Shown one piece after another: positions 10,779-20,977 of a DNA stretch of 64,000 bases. Position numbers and translations under genes: made by a program. Source of the stretch: Pseudomonas sp. HOU2 (GTDB taxonomy: Bacteria; Pseudomonadota; Gammaproteobacteria; Pseudomonadales; Pseudomonadaceae); assembly GCF_040729435.1 (NCBI RefSeq), contig NZ_CP160398.1, forward strand, positions 1,674,001-1,738,000. The letters run 5' to 3'. The first letter of the stretch is position 1; the number at the start of each line of letters is the position of its first letter. The notes beneath the pieces were generated by a model. The model searched no databases, was not told the origin of the DNA, and worked only from the letters and a program-made list of their open reading frames with translations.

Positions 10779-11891
10779 TCAGTCGTTGAGCAAGCGCCCG
10801 TGACGCAGCGCTTCGCGCCCCGCCACCTTGGCCAGCCAGAAACCGGGTTGGGCATAGCGCAGCCGTTCAATGGCAAACAGCACCCCGGACGTACCAGCAC
10901 ATACCGTGCTGACCCGATCGGACACAGGGTCGATCACTTCGAAAATCTCATCCCCGGCTTCAACCCACTCGCCGGGTTTACGCAGAAAACTCACCACACC
11001 GGGGTGCGGCGCCAACAGTAATTCAGTGCCTTCGAACGGCATGCCTTCGCACGGTTCGCTGGCCGGCTTCGGCCACTCGCCGGTGATCAGGCCCTGCTCG
11101 GCAAGGAACGCCAGAATACCTTCAGCCCAGGCCACCGCATCCGCGCGGTCGGTATTGGCCTGACCGCCCAGCTCGACGGTAGTCGCCAGGCACGCCAGTG
11201 GAATCTGCGCGTCCGGGAACTGCCGCGACAGACGCAGCCACGGCAACGAGCACGCTTCATCGAAGGAGCTGCCACCGGAATCTTCTGCCAACAGACCGAC
11301 CTTCACATTCAGGTGCGCGGCCAGCGAACGCCACTGCGGCCAGTGCTGCGGCAACGCATACATGTGCAGCGCCGCTTCAGCGTCGCAATGCAGATCGAGC
11401 ACCACATCGGCGGTGCAGGCGTGGCTGAGCAAAACGCGCTGCATGCCTTGCAACTGGCTGCTCGCCTCGGGCAGTGCCGCCAGATGATCAGCCATGGCCT
11501 GACGGATCAGCCGAATATTGGCATGCGGATCGTCACCGAGGCTGTCAGCCAATGCCGCTGCAACCGGTGCGCTCAGCTCGACGAAATCGCGGTTGAAATT
11601 CTTGCCGCTGCCCGCCTCGAAACGCCCCTGATGATTGCCTTGCAGCAATTGGCCGAGGCCCAGCGGGTTGGCGACCGGTACCAGCTCGATCACGCCGTTG
11701 AGCAAGCCTTGGGCTTCGAGTTCGCCGAGGCGCTTTTTCAGTTCCCAGGCGGTGCGCATGCCCGGCAGTTCGTCAGCGTGCAGGCTGGCCTGGATGTAGG
11801 CCTTGCGCTCGCCGCTGCCGAAGCGGAAGACCGCAATCTTGCGCTCGCTGCCCAGATGACTCCACGGCAATACGTGGTCGATGCGTTCCAT
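10779..11891 (-). CDS. aotO: Succinylglutamate desuccinylase/aspartoacylase-family protein AotO
   Basis: M14-like zinc amidohydrolase family protein that lies within aot operons; its reaction is not established. The 370 residues show the likely zinc ligands H38-x2-E41 (HADE) and H168 (DLHCD), plus the substrate-site segment NFNRDF (98-103), so the active site looks intact. It starts one base after the stop codon of aotM, which suggests translational coupling. A role in processing N-acylated arginine derivatives is plausible but is inference. Confidence 0.85.
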   Translation of the reverse strand: MERIDHVLPWSHLGSERKIAVFRFGSGERKAYIQASLHADELPGMRTAWELKKRLGELEAQGLLNGVIELVPVANPLGLGQLLQGNHQGRFEAGSGKNFNRDFVELSAPVAAALADSLGDDPHANIRLIRQAMADHLAALPEASSQLQGMQRVLLSHACTADVVLDLHCDAEAALHMYALPQHWPQWRSLAAHLNVKVGLLAEDSGGSSFDEACSLPWLRLSRQFPDAQIPLACLATTVELGGQANTDRADAVAWAEGILAFLAEQGLITGEWPKPASEPCEGMPFEGTELLLAPHPGVVSFLRKPGEWVEAGDEIFEVIDPVSDRVSTVCAGTSGVLFAIERLRYAQPGFWLAKVAGREALRHGRLLND

Positions 11892-11892
11892 A

Positions 11893-12591
11893 TCAGTGCT
11901 TCCGCGGGGCCAGGTAGCTCAACCAGCGGCGCTCGGCCAGCTTGAACAGCTTTACCAGAATGAAGGTCAGGCACAGGTAGAACACGCCGGCGGTGATGTA
12001 CGCCTCGAACGGCAGGTAATACTGCGCGTTGACGGTACGGGCCGCGCCGGTGATGTCGATCAGGGTCACGATGGACGCCAGACTGGTGGTCTGCAGCATC
12101 ATGATCACTTCGTTGCTGTACTGCGGCAGCGCCCGGCGCAGGGCCGATGGCAGCAGGATGCGCTTGTACAGCTTGAAGCGCGACATGCCCATGGCCTTGG
12201 CGGCTTCGATCTCGCCGTTCGGCGTGGCCTTGAGGCTGCCGGCGATGATTTCGGCGGTGTAGGCGCTGGTGTTGATCGCGAAGGCCAGGCACGCACAGAA
12301 CGTCGCGCTGGACAGCCACGGCCACAGGAAGCTTTCACGCACTGCTTCGAACTGGGCCAGACCGTAGTAGATCAAAAACAGCTGCACCAACATCGGCGTG
12401 CCGCGGATCACGTAGGTGTAGAGCCACGCGGCGCCGTTGACGATCGGGTTCTTGGAGACGCGCATCAGCCCCAGCGGCAGTGCCGCGAGCAGACCGAACA
12501 ACAGCGACAGCGCGAGCAGTTTGAGGGTGGTCAGCAGGCCGCCGAGGTACAGCGGCATGGCCTCCCAAATGACGTTGTAGTCGAAGATCAT
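11893..12591 (-). CDS. aotM: Arginine/ornithine ABC transporter permease AotM
   Basis: Inner-membrane permease of the HisM type, 232 residues with about five transmembrane segments. The EAA loop (EIEAAKAMGMSRFKLYKRILLP) contacts the ATPase. Its ATG overlaps the stop codon of aotQ (ATGA, bases 12588-12591), so the two permeases are translationally coupled and should be made in equal amounts. Confidence 0.95.
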   Translation of the reverse strand: MIFDYNVIWEAMPLYLGGLLTTLKLLALSLLFGLLAALPLGLMRVSKNPIVNGAAWLYTYVIRGTPMLVQLFLIYYGLAQFEAVRESFLWPWLSSATFCACLAFAINTSAYTAEIIAGSLKATPNGEIEAAKAMGMSRFKLYKRILLPSALRRALPQYSNEVIMMLQTTSLASIVTLIDITGAARTVNAQYYLPFEAYITAGVFYLCLTFILVKLFKLAERRWLSYLAPRKH

Positions 12592-13277
12592 AGATCAGCC
12601 GCCCTTACGCCTACCGAGTAGCGCTTCTCAAGGTGACGCAGCGCCAGCAACGAGACACTGGTGATCACCAGGTACATCGCCGCCACTGCGAGGAAGAAGG
12701 TGAAAGGCTCGCGGGTGGCATCTGCCGCCTGCTTGGCCTTGAACATCATGTCTTGCAGACCGACCACCGAAATCAGCGCGGTCGCTTTGGTCAAAACCAG
12801 CCAGTTGTTGGTGAAGCCAGGAATCGCCAGGCGAATCATCTGCGGCACCATCACCCGGAAAAACACCTGAAAGCTGCTCATGCCGTACGCCATGCCCGCT
12901 TCAGCCTGGCCCTTGGGGATCGCCATGAACGCACCACGGAAGGTCTCGGACAGGTACGCACCGAAAATGAAACCGAGAGTGCCGATACCGGCGGCCAGCG
13001 GGTTCAGGTCGATGTAGTCGTCATAACCGAGCATCGGCGCGACGCGGTTGAGCAGGTCCTGGCCGCCATAGAAGATCAGCAGGATCAGCACCAGGTCGGG
13101 AATCCCGCGGATCACCGTGGAATACAGATCGCCCAGCCACGCCAGCCAGCGAATCGGCGACAGGCGCAATGCGACCCCGATCAGCCCGAGAACGATGGCC
13201 AGGGCCATGGACGACAAGGCGAGCTGAAGCGTCAGCCATGCGCCATCGAGGATGACAGCCCCGTAGCCTTTCAACAT
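12588..13277 (-). CDS. aotQ: Arginine/ornithine ABC transporter permease AotQ
   Basis: Second inner-membrane permease (HisQ type), 229 residues. The N-terminal membrane segment is followed by the EAA-type loop GQAEAGMAYGMSSFQVFFRV. It overlaps aotM by four bases. It is separated from aotJ by 91 bases holding a stem-loop, a common arrangement that lets the binding protein be made in excess over the membrane components. Confidence 0.95.
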   Translation of the reverse strand: MLKGYGAVILDGAWLTLQLALSSMALAIVLGLIGVALRLSPIRWLAWLGDLYSTVIRGIPDLVLILLIFYGGQDLLNRVAPMLGYDDYIDLNPLAAGIGTLGFIFGAYLSETFRGAFMAIPKGQAEAGMAYGMSSFQVFFRVMVPQMIRLAIPGFTNNWLVLTKATALISVVGLQDMMFKAKQAADATREPFTFFLAVAAMYLVITSVSLLALRHLEKRYSVGVRAADL

Positions 13278-13306
13278 GATTCAGGTCCTCGAAAGTTGGG
13301 ATGAAA

Positions 13307-13346
13307 AAATGGCGCAAACCGCAGAGATCCTGTTGCTTGCGCCATT
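13307..13346 (-). terminator. Intercistronic stem-loop between aotJ and aotQ
   Basis: AAATGGCGCAA and TTGCGCCATTT are perfect inverted repeats around a 19-base loop in the aotJ-aotQ gap. On the transcript this is an attenuator or 3' stabiliser rather than a strong terminator, because only a short T-rich run follows. Confidence 0.6.
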
Positions 13347-13368
13347 TCTGACTTGTCGCAGAGACGTG

Positions 13369-14142
13369 TTACTTGCCGTAGATATCGAAGGCGAAGTATT
13401 TGTCCTGGATAGCTTTGTATTTGCCGTTTTCACGGATAGCCGTGATGGCGGAGTTGATCTTGTCTTTCAGCGCGTCGCCCTTGCGCACCGCGATGCCTAC
13501 GCCGTCGCCGAAGTATTTGACGTCGGTGAACTGCGGGCCAACGAAGGCGAAGCCTTTGCCGGAATCAGTGTTCAGGAAGCCGTCCTGCAGCAGGGTGGCG
13601 TCAGCCACGGTACCGTCGAGGCGACCGGCGGCCACGTCGAGGTAGATTTCGTTCTGCGAGCCGTATGGCTTGATCTCGGCACCCAGCGGGGCCAGGACTT
13701 CGCGGGCGAAACGCTCATGGATCGAACCACGTTGCACGCCGATGTTCTTGCCCTTGAGCTCAGACAGGTTGTCGCTGACAACGGTGCCTTGCTTCATGAC
13801 CAGACGGGCCGGGGTGTTGTAGTACTTGTTGGTGAAGTCCACGGACTTCTTGCGGTCTTCAGTGATCGACATGGACGACAGGATCGCGTCGATCTTGCGC
13901 ACTTTCAGTGCCGGGATCAGACCGTCGAACTCTTGCTCGACCCACTGGCACTTGACCTTCATTTCTTCACACAGGGCGTTGCCGATGTCGTAGTCGAAAC
14001 CGACGATGCTGCCGTCCGGCGCTTTGGAAGCGAACGGAGGGTAAGCCGCTTCGATACCGATCTTCAGAGGTTTTTCATCAGCGAAGGAATTCAGCGACAG
14101 CACGGACAGTGCCAGGGCGCCAAGCAGCACAAGTTTCTTCAT
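13369..14142 (-). CDS. aotJ: Arginine/ornithine periplasmic binding protein AotJ
   Basis: Substrate-binding protein of the Aot importer (type 3 solute-binding family), 257 residues. It has a classic signal peptide with likely cleavage after NSFA (residue 21) and a mature start [23 protein letters not shown]. The conserved binding segments [15 protein letters not shown] and [19 protein letters not shown] are present. It is the first gene of the operon, preceded by GGAG, with an ArgR-type half-site about 185 bases upstream. Confidence 0.95.
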   Translation of the reverse strand: MKKLVLLGALALSVLSLNSFADEKPLKIGIEAAYPPFASKAPDGSIVGFDYDIGNALCEEMKVKCQWVEQEFDGLIPALKVRKIDAILSSMSITEDRKKSVDFTNKYYNTPARLVMKQGTVVSDNLSELKGKNIGVQRGSIHERFAREVLAPLGAEIKPYGSQNEIYLDVAAGRLDGTVADATLLQDGFLNTDSGKGFAFVGPQFTDVKYFGDGVGIAVRKGDALKDKINSAITAIRENGKYKAIQDKYFAFDIYGK

Positions 14143-14693
14143 CTTGGGACTCCATCGGTAAAGGGCAAAAACGGCAGAGTGAGCGACAGCCCAATATGCG
14201 AATGGGTGAATCGGGAAAGCGGTGCAGCATCGGTGGGAAATTTCCCGGTGAAACCACCAGGGGTTTCAACGTCAGCCACGATGAGCGAGTGATCGGCATT
14301 CTAACGACAGGCCCGAAGCCGATATTTCTTCAATGCGACAACTAATTACAGATGCACAGAGAAACCCGCTTGAGCGCATTGACAGCCTTGCAAATTCATG
14401 CAAGAGCGAAAGACAGTGAACCGATCTATGCTGCAAATTGCGGGCCTATTATTCGCAAACCCTTCTAATCCGGCAAGCGCAGCGTTGTGTCTTATTTTTC
14501 ACCGGGGGTTTTGAGGCTCTAAAACGGGGCATTGCGTTTCCCTTTGCCCCGCGACGGGGCGGGCGGTTACACATTTGGTTACTCGGATGCGGGTGGGTAA
14601 CAGCGGGAAAGGTCTTACGCGGGAAATCGATAATTATTGGTTGGGTGGTTTGGCTCTCTGACAGGGGATTACTGCGGCGTCTGACAGATTGCT
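14143..14693. other. aotJ upstream region, no gene seen
   Basis: The part next to aotJ should hold its promoter and the ArgR-type half-site at 14325-14340. Bases 14500-14640 contain GC-rich structure, including GCCCCG-CGA-CGGGGC near 14546. Short frames here have no recognisable product or ribosome-binding site. I see no tRNA-like fold. Confidence 0.4.
14325..14340 (-). promoter_or_regulatory. ArgR-type half-site upstream of aotJ
   Basis: Exact TGTCGC-N8-AA match on the minus strand, about 185 bases before aotJ. It is the same pattern as the two sites before aruC and fits ArgR control of the aot operon. Confidence 0.5.
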
Positions 14694-14790
14694 ATCGCTG
14701 GCAAGCCAGCTCCCACACGGATTTCGATTGAGATTGAAATTCCGTTCACACCTGGGAAACCTGTGGGAGCTGGCTTGCCAGCGATGAGGC
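14694..14790. repeat. REP doublet (GGGAGCTGGCTTGCCAGC family)
   Basis: Facing copies of the element CTGTGGGAGCTGGCTTGCCA separated by a spacer. Intergenic, next to the interrupted REP that carries the IS element. Confidence 0.85.
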
Positions 14791-14883
14791 CAGTCCAGCC
14801 ACCCCACAATTGCGCAGGAACTCAAACCTGCAACACACCACAAACCTGTGGGAGATTCTATGTTGCTCAGCAACCCTAGAATC

Positions 14884-15819
14884 TCAAACTGATCGGTATT
14901 CGCCCTGATTCTTCATCAGGGCGAATGCCACTCGGCAGAGCTTGCGAGCAAGAGCTACCAATGCCTGTGTTTTCGAGAAGCCTCTGGCCAGGTAAGACTC
15001 GTAAAAAGGCTTCCACTTGGTTGAGCGACACGCCGCCATTGCGGCGTTGTAGGCTAATCGACGGATCTCCGGATCTCCTTTTTTGCTCAGGAACCTCGGG
15101 CCGTTCTTTTTCCCCGAATCGTCCACCGTCAGATCCATACCCAAAAACGCGATGAACGCGTCGCTGTTGGCAAAGTCACCGCGCATATAGGTCGTTGCCA
15201 ACCCAGTCGCAGTCAGCTCTCCCACGCCCTCGATTGCTTTGCAGCGGCCAATATTGTCATCAATACCGGCCTCTTTGCTGACTTTGCGCAGCAGGTTTTG
15301 AATGACCTTGTCGGATCGCTCGAATGCCTTTTGCTGAGCCGTACGTTCTTTCTTCAGCAAGGGTTCATCGGCCCAGCTCAACATCAGACCCGTATGGTTC
15401 TGAATCAGCGTCGCGCGTCTGTGCAGCAAGCTTTTCAGTACGGTGTAGGCTTTAGGAGGCGGGTTCCAAAGCCGCAGTTTGCTTTGTTCATTCGTCAGAT
15501 AGCGTGCGAGCACGCGTGCATCGCATGGATCATTTTTGGCTCGCTGACCGACACCGCGACGATAGTGGCTGACTCGATAAGCATCCACCACATAGACCTG
15601 ATGTCCCATCGCATGAGCCAGATCAACAGTCTCCAAATGGTAGATATTGGTGGCTTCGACAGCGATAGCGCTTTGCGCGGGCAGAGTTTTGAGCCAACGT
15701 TTGAGGGCGGCACGATCATTCTTGACCGCTTCAATGGTTTCCAGGTCGGCGCGATAGACAACGATTTCGGTCTTGGCGATATCGATACCAACAACCGTCT
15801 GCGAAGTAAGGATTGTCAT
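14884..15819 (-). CDS. IS110-family transposase (DEDD recombinase)
   Basis: A 311-residue recombinase. The N-terminal RuvC-like DEDD domain shows D13 (GIDIAK), E55 (VEATN) and D97/D100 (KNDPCDARV). A central helical region follows, and the C-terminal Transposase_20 domain has the helix-hairpin AIEGVGELTATGL and the serine-containing FLSKKGDPEIRR (S245, probable nucleophile). All key residues are present and the frame is intact, so it may be active. It is predicted to work with the RNA encoded just upstream. Confidence 0.95.
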   Translation of the reverse strand: MTILTSQTVVGIDIAKTEIVVYRADLETIEAVKNDRAALKRWLKTLPAQSAIAVEATNIYHLETVDLAHAMGHQVYVVDAYRVSHYRRGVGQRAKNDPCDARVLARYLTNEQSKLRLWNPPPKAYTVLKSLLHRRATLIQNHTGLMLSWADEPLLKKERTAQQKAFERSDKVIQNLLRKVSKEAGIDDNIGRCKAIEGVGELTATGLATTYMRGDFANSDAFIAFLGMDLTVDDSGKKNGPRFLSKKGDPEIRRLAYNAAMAACRSTKWKPFYESYLARGFSKTQALVALARKLCRVAFALMKNQGEYRSV

Positions 15820-15844
15820 GACGAATCCTCGGAGCTAGGGTTTA

Positions 15845-16005
15845 AGAGCTTGTTGGGGTCTACCGTTGCGCTGGCTTGTCTCTGTCGTCGGTTTACCGAT
15901 GAATTCCTTATTGGCGCTTTGGGTAGAAGGGGCGGGACGAGAAGTCTCCCACGGTCTGTACTGGTCAGAGTCAGAATCGAGTCTGTAGTCCCGCCCACCC
16001 CTTCA
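15845..16005 (-). ncRNA. Putative bridge RNA of the IS110 element
   Basis: The left-end RNA can form a stem GGGCGGGAC/GTCCCGCCC (15988-15996 with 15930-15938) enclosing an internal loop and a small hairpin (TCTG/CAGA). The 5' side of the loop has CAGACTCG (15978-15985), nearly equal to the left target CAGGCTCG. The 3' side has GTGGGAG (15946-15952), complementary to the right target CTCCCAC. A second stem-loop near 15850-15915 has GAAT and ACAAG segments that match the element's own ends. Transcript ends are estimates. Confidence 0.65.
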
Positions 16006-16021
16006 AGTCTAAACATACAAG

Positions 16022-16050
16022 CGAGCCTGCTCGCGATGAGGCCAGCCCGG
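16022..16050. repeat. Right part of the REP interrupted by the IS element
   Basis: CGAGCCTGCTCGCGATGAGG continues the REP whose first part ends at 14854. Deleting the IS restores a complete CTGTGGGAGCGAGC-type REP. Confidence 0.8.
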
Positions 16051-16072
16051 CCAGCACAAACCCTCCAGACAC

Positions 16073-16110
16073 AAAAAAGCCCCGCCCGGCATCACCGGAC
16101 AGGGCTTCTA
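16073..16110 (-). terminator. Rho-independent terminator of acs
   Basis: On the minus strand, a GC-rich stem (GCCCTGTCCGG with CCGGGCGGGGC) is followed by TTTTTT, 13 bases after the acs stop codon. Confidence 0.85.
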
Positions 16111-16122
16111 CAGAGCTAACGC

Positions 16123-18078
<1,956 letters not shown>

Positions 18079-18553
18079 CTTTCTTACCTCGGTGAAATAG
18101 TTGTTTTTGTATGACCCCGTTGTAGCCGGGCCGGGCCCATAGAACCATTCGACGATGGTAGTAACAAGCCCCTACAAAACATCCAGTTACCCCTGACGCA
18201 AGCCCGGCGCTGCTTGTTCCAATACCCCTCAACCCCTGTGGGAGCTGGCTTGCCAGCGATTCAGGCGACTCGGTTATTCAGGCGAAACGCATCACCGGCA
18301 AACCTGGCCCCAGGCAATTTCGACCGATTGTTACCAAAACCGCGAAAAGTGTTTATCAAAACCCCACCTGTTTACCCCCACCCCACCTCCCTAAAATCCG
18401 CATCGCCGACAAGGCAAACGCGATTAACAACGTTACAGCCCCCACGAAGGCCGTTAATCCAGTTCTCAAGCAATAACTGCAAACGATGAAGTTCCACACG
18501 CAACCCTAAAAAGGTTGCGTGACCCCACTCGACCTCAAAAAGGTAAATCTGAA
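18079..18553. other. Intergenic region between acs and the DUF2790 gene
   Basis: It should hold the divergent promoters of the two flanking genes. A single REP lies at 18234-18270. Nothing else recognisable was seen. Confidence 0.4.
18234..18270. repeat. Single REP (GGGAGCTGGCTTGCCAGC family)
   Basis: One copy of CTGTGGGAGCTGGCTTGCCA, followed by GCGATTCAGG, between two divergently transcribed genes. Confidence 0.75.
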
Positions 18554-18814
18554 ATGAAAGCTTTATTGGTTCTGGCCCTCAGCAGTCTGTGCGCAACCGC
18601 CATGGCAGACGAGGTCCCGACTGATGTCGCACAGCAACAACCGGTGATCGAGGAATACACTTACTCCACTCACCTGGACATCGCTAACGTAGTGTCCATG
18701 AGCGAAGTTCCAAACGTCTGCGAAGTTGTCCCGATGAAAATGGAATACGACGACTCCAAAGGTCAGCGTCATATCCTGCGTTACAGCGTGATGGGTAACG
18801 GCTGCACCAATTGA
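18554..18814 (+). CDS. Small exported DUF2790-type protein
   Basis: An 86-residue protein with a signal peptide (MKALLVLALSSLCATAMA, cleavage before DEV). Its core has LDIANVVSM...CEVVPMKMEYDDSKG...YSVMGNGC, the pattern of the Pseudomonas DUF2790 family. Two cysteines, one near the middle and one near the end, could form a disulfide in the periplasm. The start at 18554 gives the signal peptide directly; an upstream in-frame start would bury it. Function is unknown. A stem-loop follows at 18870. Confidence 0.85.
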   Translation: MKALLVLALSSLCATAMADEVPTDVAQQQPVIEEYTYSTHLDIANVVSMSEVPNVCEVVPMKMEYDDSKGQRHILRYSVMGNGCTN

Positions 18815-18869
18815 TGATCGAGACTGCACCGAATCGGACCACTCAGCGTCTCATTTGAGGGTCGATTCC

Positions 18870-18889
18870 AGCCCGACTTCGGTCGGGCT
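18870..18889 (+). terminator. Stem-loop after the DUF2790 gene
   Basis: AGCCCGAC-TTCG-GTCGGGCT, a perfect 8-bp stem with a stable UUCG tetraloop, 55 bases after the stop codon. No strong T-run follows, so termination would be imperfect. Confidence 0.55.
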
Positions 18890-18924
18890 CAGTTGTGTCT
18901 GGAGTCGCTCAAAAGGGTTGCAAA

Positions 18925-18940
18925 ACACAAGATATAGTGA
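18925..18940. promoter_or_regulatory. NrdR-box-like site upstream of nrdB
   Basis: ACACAAGATATAGTGA matches 14 of 16 positions of the NrdR-box pattern acaCwAtATaTwGtgt as I recall it. Such boxes mediate NrdR repression of ribonucleotide reductase genes. It lies about 440 bases from nrdB, and a second paired box was not obvious. Confidence 0.5.
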
Positions 18941-19120
18941 AAAACCCGGTTTTTTGCTCATTTCTTGAGCAACCGAAGCCTCGCAAAAAAATTAATGAAA
19001 AAAAATTCTCATAGGCCAATCCCAGCGAAAGCCCTGTAAACCCTCGCTCCAATCGAAATCACCCGGCCAATCGAACGGCCTGCGGTGTTTCGCCCTCCCC
19101 CACGCTCGCGTTTTTTTCCC

Positions 19121-19126
19121 TATAAT
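19121..19126 (+). promoter_or_regulatory. Possible -10 element of nrdB
   Basis: A perfect TATAAT in a T-rich context, about 250 bases before nrdB. No convincing -35 is seen 16-18 bases upstream. Confidence 0.35.
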
Positions 19127-19310
19127 GCCGCCCTAATCGGGTCAGCAATATTCCCTTACAGGGATCAAAGCCATTCTGAAGCCCCGCAACAGCCCAAACG
19201 CTGATCTGCGCCCGTCAGAGGCTCTCGGAAACCCGTACAAAATTCTGTTTTATTGCCTGCCTTGGCTGCCGCAAAAAACGATTCCTTAAGATCCAACGCG
19301 GTCTGTACGA

Positions 19311-19345
19311 CCGTGTGAAAAACCAACCAATCAGGTTTCACACGG
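19311..19345 (+). promoter_or_regulatory. Leader hairpin before nrdB
   Basis: CCGTGTGAAA and TTTCACACGG form a perfect 10-bp inverted repeat with a 15-base loop, ending 33 bases before the nrdB ATG. It could be an operator or a 5' UTR structure affecting translation. Confidence 0.45.
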
Positions 19346-19378
19346 GGCGACAGGCCCTCACGCAGGAGACGACACGTC

Positions 19379-20629
19379 ATGCTGAGCTGGGACGAATTCG
19401 ACAAAGAAGACAGTGAAGTAGCAACCGTGAAAGGCGCCAACGCCGGCCACGCTACTGAAGCCAACATGGACCGCCTCGACAGCGCCGGCGGTGCCGCAGC
19501 GCTGGAAGCCCGCGCCGTGACCGCCGACGACTCGGCCGCCGTGGCCCGCGCCAAGGCCGCACTGGATTCCCTCGACGTCGCCGAAGGCCTCGCCGAACTC
19601 GAAGGCGCCTCCGCCCGTGTCGCCGTTGACGAAAAGCGCATGATCAACTGCCGCGCCGACCTCAACCAACTCGTACCATTCAAGTACGACTGGGCCTGGC
19701 AGAAGTACCTGGACGGCTGCGCAAACCACTGGATGCCGCAAGAAGTCAACATGACCGCCGACATCGCCCTCTGGAAAAACCCGGAAGGCCTGACCGACGA
19801 CGAGCGCCGCATCGTGATGCGCAACCTCGGCTTCTTCTCCACCGCCGACTCCCTGGTTGCCAACAACCTGGTCCTGGCCGTGTACCGCCTGATCACCAAC
19901 CCGGAATGCCGCCAGTACATCCTGCGCCAGGCCTTCGAAGAGGCGATCCACACCCACGCCTACCAGTACTGCATCGAATCGCTGGCCATGGATGAAGGCG
20001 AGATCTTCAACATGTACCACGAGATTCCGTCGGTCGCCAAAAAGGCAGCCTGGGGCCTGAAATACACCCGTTCGATCTCCGATCCGAAGTTCGAAACCGG
20101 CACCCCGGACACCGACAAAGAACTGCTGCGCAACCTGATCGCCTACTACTGCGTTCTGGAAGGCATCTTCTTCTACTGCGGCTTCACCCAGATCCTCTCC
20201 ATGGGCCGCCGCAACAAAATGACCGGCGTCGCCGAGCAGTTCCAGTACATCCTGCGCGACGAATCCATGCACCTGAACTTCGGCATCGACGTGATCAACC
20301 AGATCAAAATCGAAAACCCACACCTGTGGGATGCCGAAATGAAGGAAGAAGCGACCCAGATGATCCTGCAGGGTACGCAGCTGGAAATCGAATACGCCCG
20401 TGACACCATGCCGCGCGGCGTACTGGGCATGAACGCGGCGATGATGGAGGACTACCTGAAGTTCATCGCCAACCGTCGTTTGTCGCAGATTGGTTTGAAA
20501 GAGGAATATCCAGGGACCACTAACCCGTTCCCTTGGATGAGCGAGATCATGGACTTGAAGAAAGAGAAGAATTTCTTTGAGACGCGGGTGATCGAATACC
20601 AAACTGGTGGTGCGTTGAGCTGGGACTAA
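19379..20629 (+). CDS. nrdB: Class Ia ribonucleotide reductase beta subunit
   Basis: Carries the diiron centre and tyrosyl radical used by NrdA to make deoxyribonucleotides. The 416 residues start [11 protein letters not shown], and an Ala-rich N-terminal extension of about 85 residues precedes the core, as in other pseudomonads. Metal ligands E188 and H191 and the radical tyrosine Y195 lie in [12 protein letters not shown]; a second ligand pair lies in [10 protein letters not shown]. The C-terminal tail ends in GGALSWD, echoing the N-terminus, and should dock on NrdA. nrdA is not adjacent on either side in this window. A strong terminator follows. Confidence 0.96.
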   Translation: MLSWDEFDKEDSEVATVKGANAGHATEANMDRLDSAGGAAALEARAVTADDSAAVARAKAALDSLDVAEGLAELEGASARVAVDEKRMINCRADLNQLVPFKYDWAWQKYLDGCANHWMPQEVNMTADIALWKNPEGLTDDERRIVMRNLGFFSTADSLVANNLVLAVYRLITNPECRQYILRQAFEEAIHTHAYQYCIESLAMDEGEIFNMYHEIPSVAKKAAWGLKYTRSISDPKFETGTPDTDKELLRNLIAYYCVLEGIFFYCGFTQILSMGRRNKMTGVAEQFQYILRDESMHLNFGIDVINQIKIENPHLWDAEMKEEATQMILQGTQLEIEYARDTMPRGVLGMNAAMMEDYLKFIANRRLSQIGLKEEYPGTTNPFPWMSEIMDLKKEKNFFETRVIEYQTGGALSWD

Positions 20630-20683
20630 TAGTCTCGCTCGGTACGATTTGATGATTGCTGCTTGAGTCGCCAAGTCGAGAAA

Positions 20684-20716
20684 GCAAAAAGCCCCGATCT
20701 GATCGGGGCTTTTTTA
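20684..20716 (+). terminator. Rho-independent terminator of nrdB
   Basis: GCCCCGATC/GATCGGGGC stem followed by six T residues, about 55 bases after the nrdB stop. Confidence 0.93.
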
Positions 20717-20977
20717 TGGACGATTGGTAATCGTTTTTTACGCCTACGTCACAGCGCTCAATCTCCTACAGCACTTACAGCCGCGTCCCATTGAAGCCAG
20801 CTACGAGCACTACTAAGCTCTATCGCAGGTGCCTAAGAAACACCCGACGTAGAAAGCTTGGTCAGTGACACAGACGTGTAATTCGTCGGTGGTAACTGCT
20901 TTGCTCGTTGGGATTTCTTAAGTCCGCTCTACGTTGGGTCAGGTCCTCCCAAAATCTTAAACGTAGAGGTCATAGAT
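20717..20977. other. Gene-free region before the Bro-N gene
   Basis: No reading frame with a product. TAAGAAACACCC near 20838 and GGGATTTCTTA near 20909 form an imperfect inverted repeat around about 60 bases. This could be an untranslated leader or a small RNA. Confidence 0.3.

Larger units (their letters stand above)
14855..16021 (-). mobile_element. IS110-family insertion sequence inserted into a REP
   Basis: About 1167 bp, deduced by closing the flanks: left flank CCTGTGGGAG and right flank CGAGCCTGCTCGCGATGAGG join into one intact REP. Both junctions carry AG on the plus strand (CT in element orientation), the core dinucleotide known for IS621-type elements. There are no terminal inverted repeats or longer target duplication, as expected for IS110. 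The short right end (14855-14883) forms a hairpin (ATTCTA/TAGAAT with inner GTTGC/GCAAC). The long left end (about 200 bases) carries the putative bridge RNA. Confidence 0.88.
18815..19378. other. Long nrdB upstream region
   Basis: A 564-base gene-free stretch. It holds the stem-loop after the DUF2790 gene, an NrdR-like box (18925-18940), a TATAAT string (19121-19126) and a hairpin (19311-19345) just before nrdB. No nrdA fragment was recognised in it. Confidence 0.5.

Noticed and set aside
14438..14731. Possible 97-codon gene upstream of the IS element
   Set aside because: No ribosome-binding site, no recognisable domain, and it runs into a REP.
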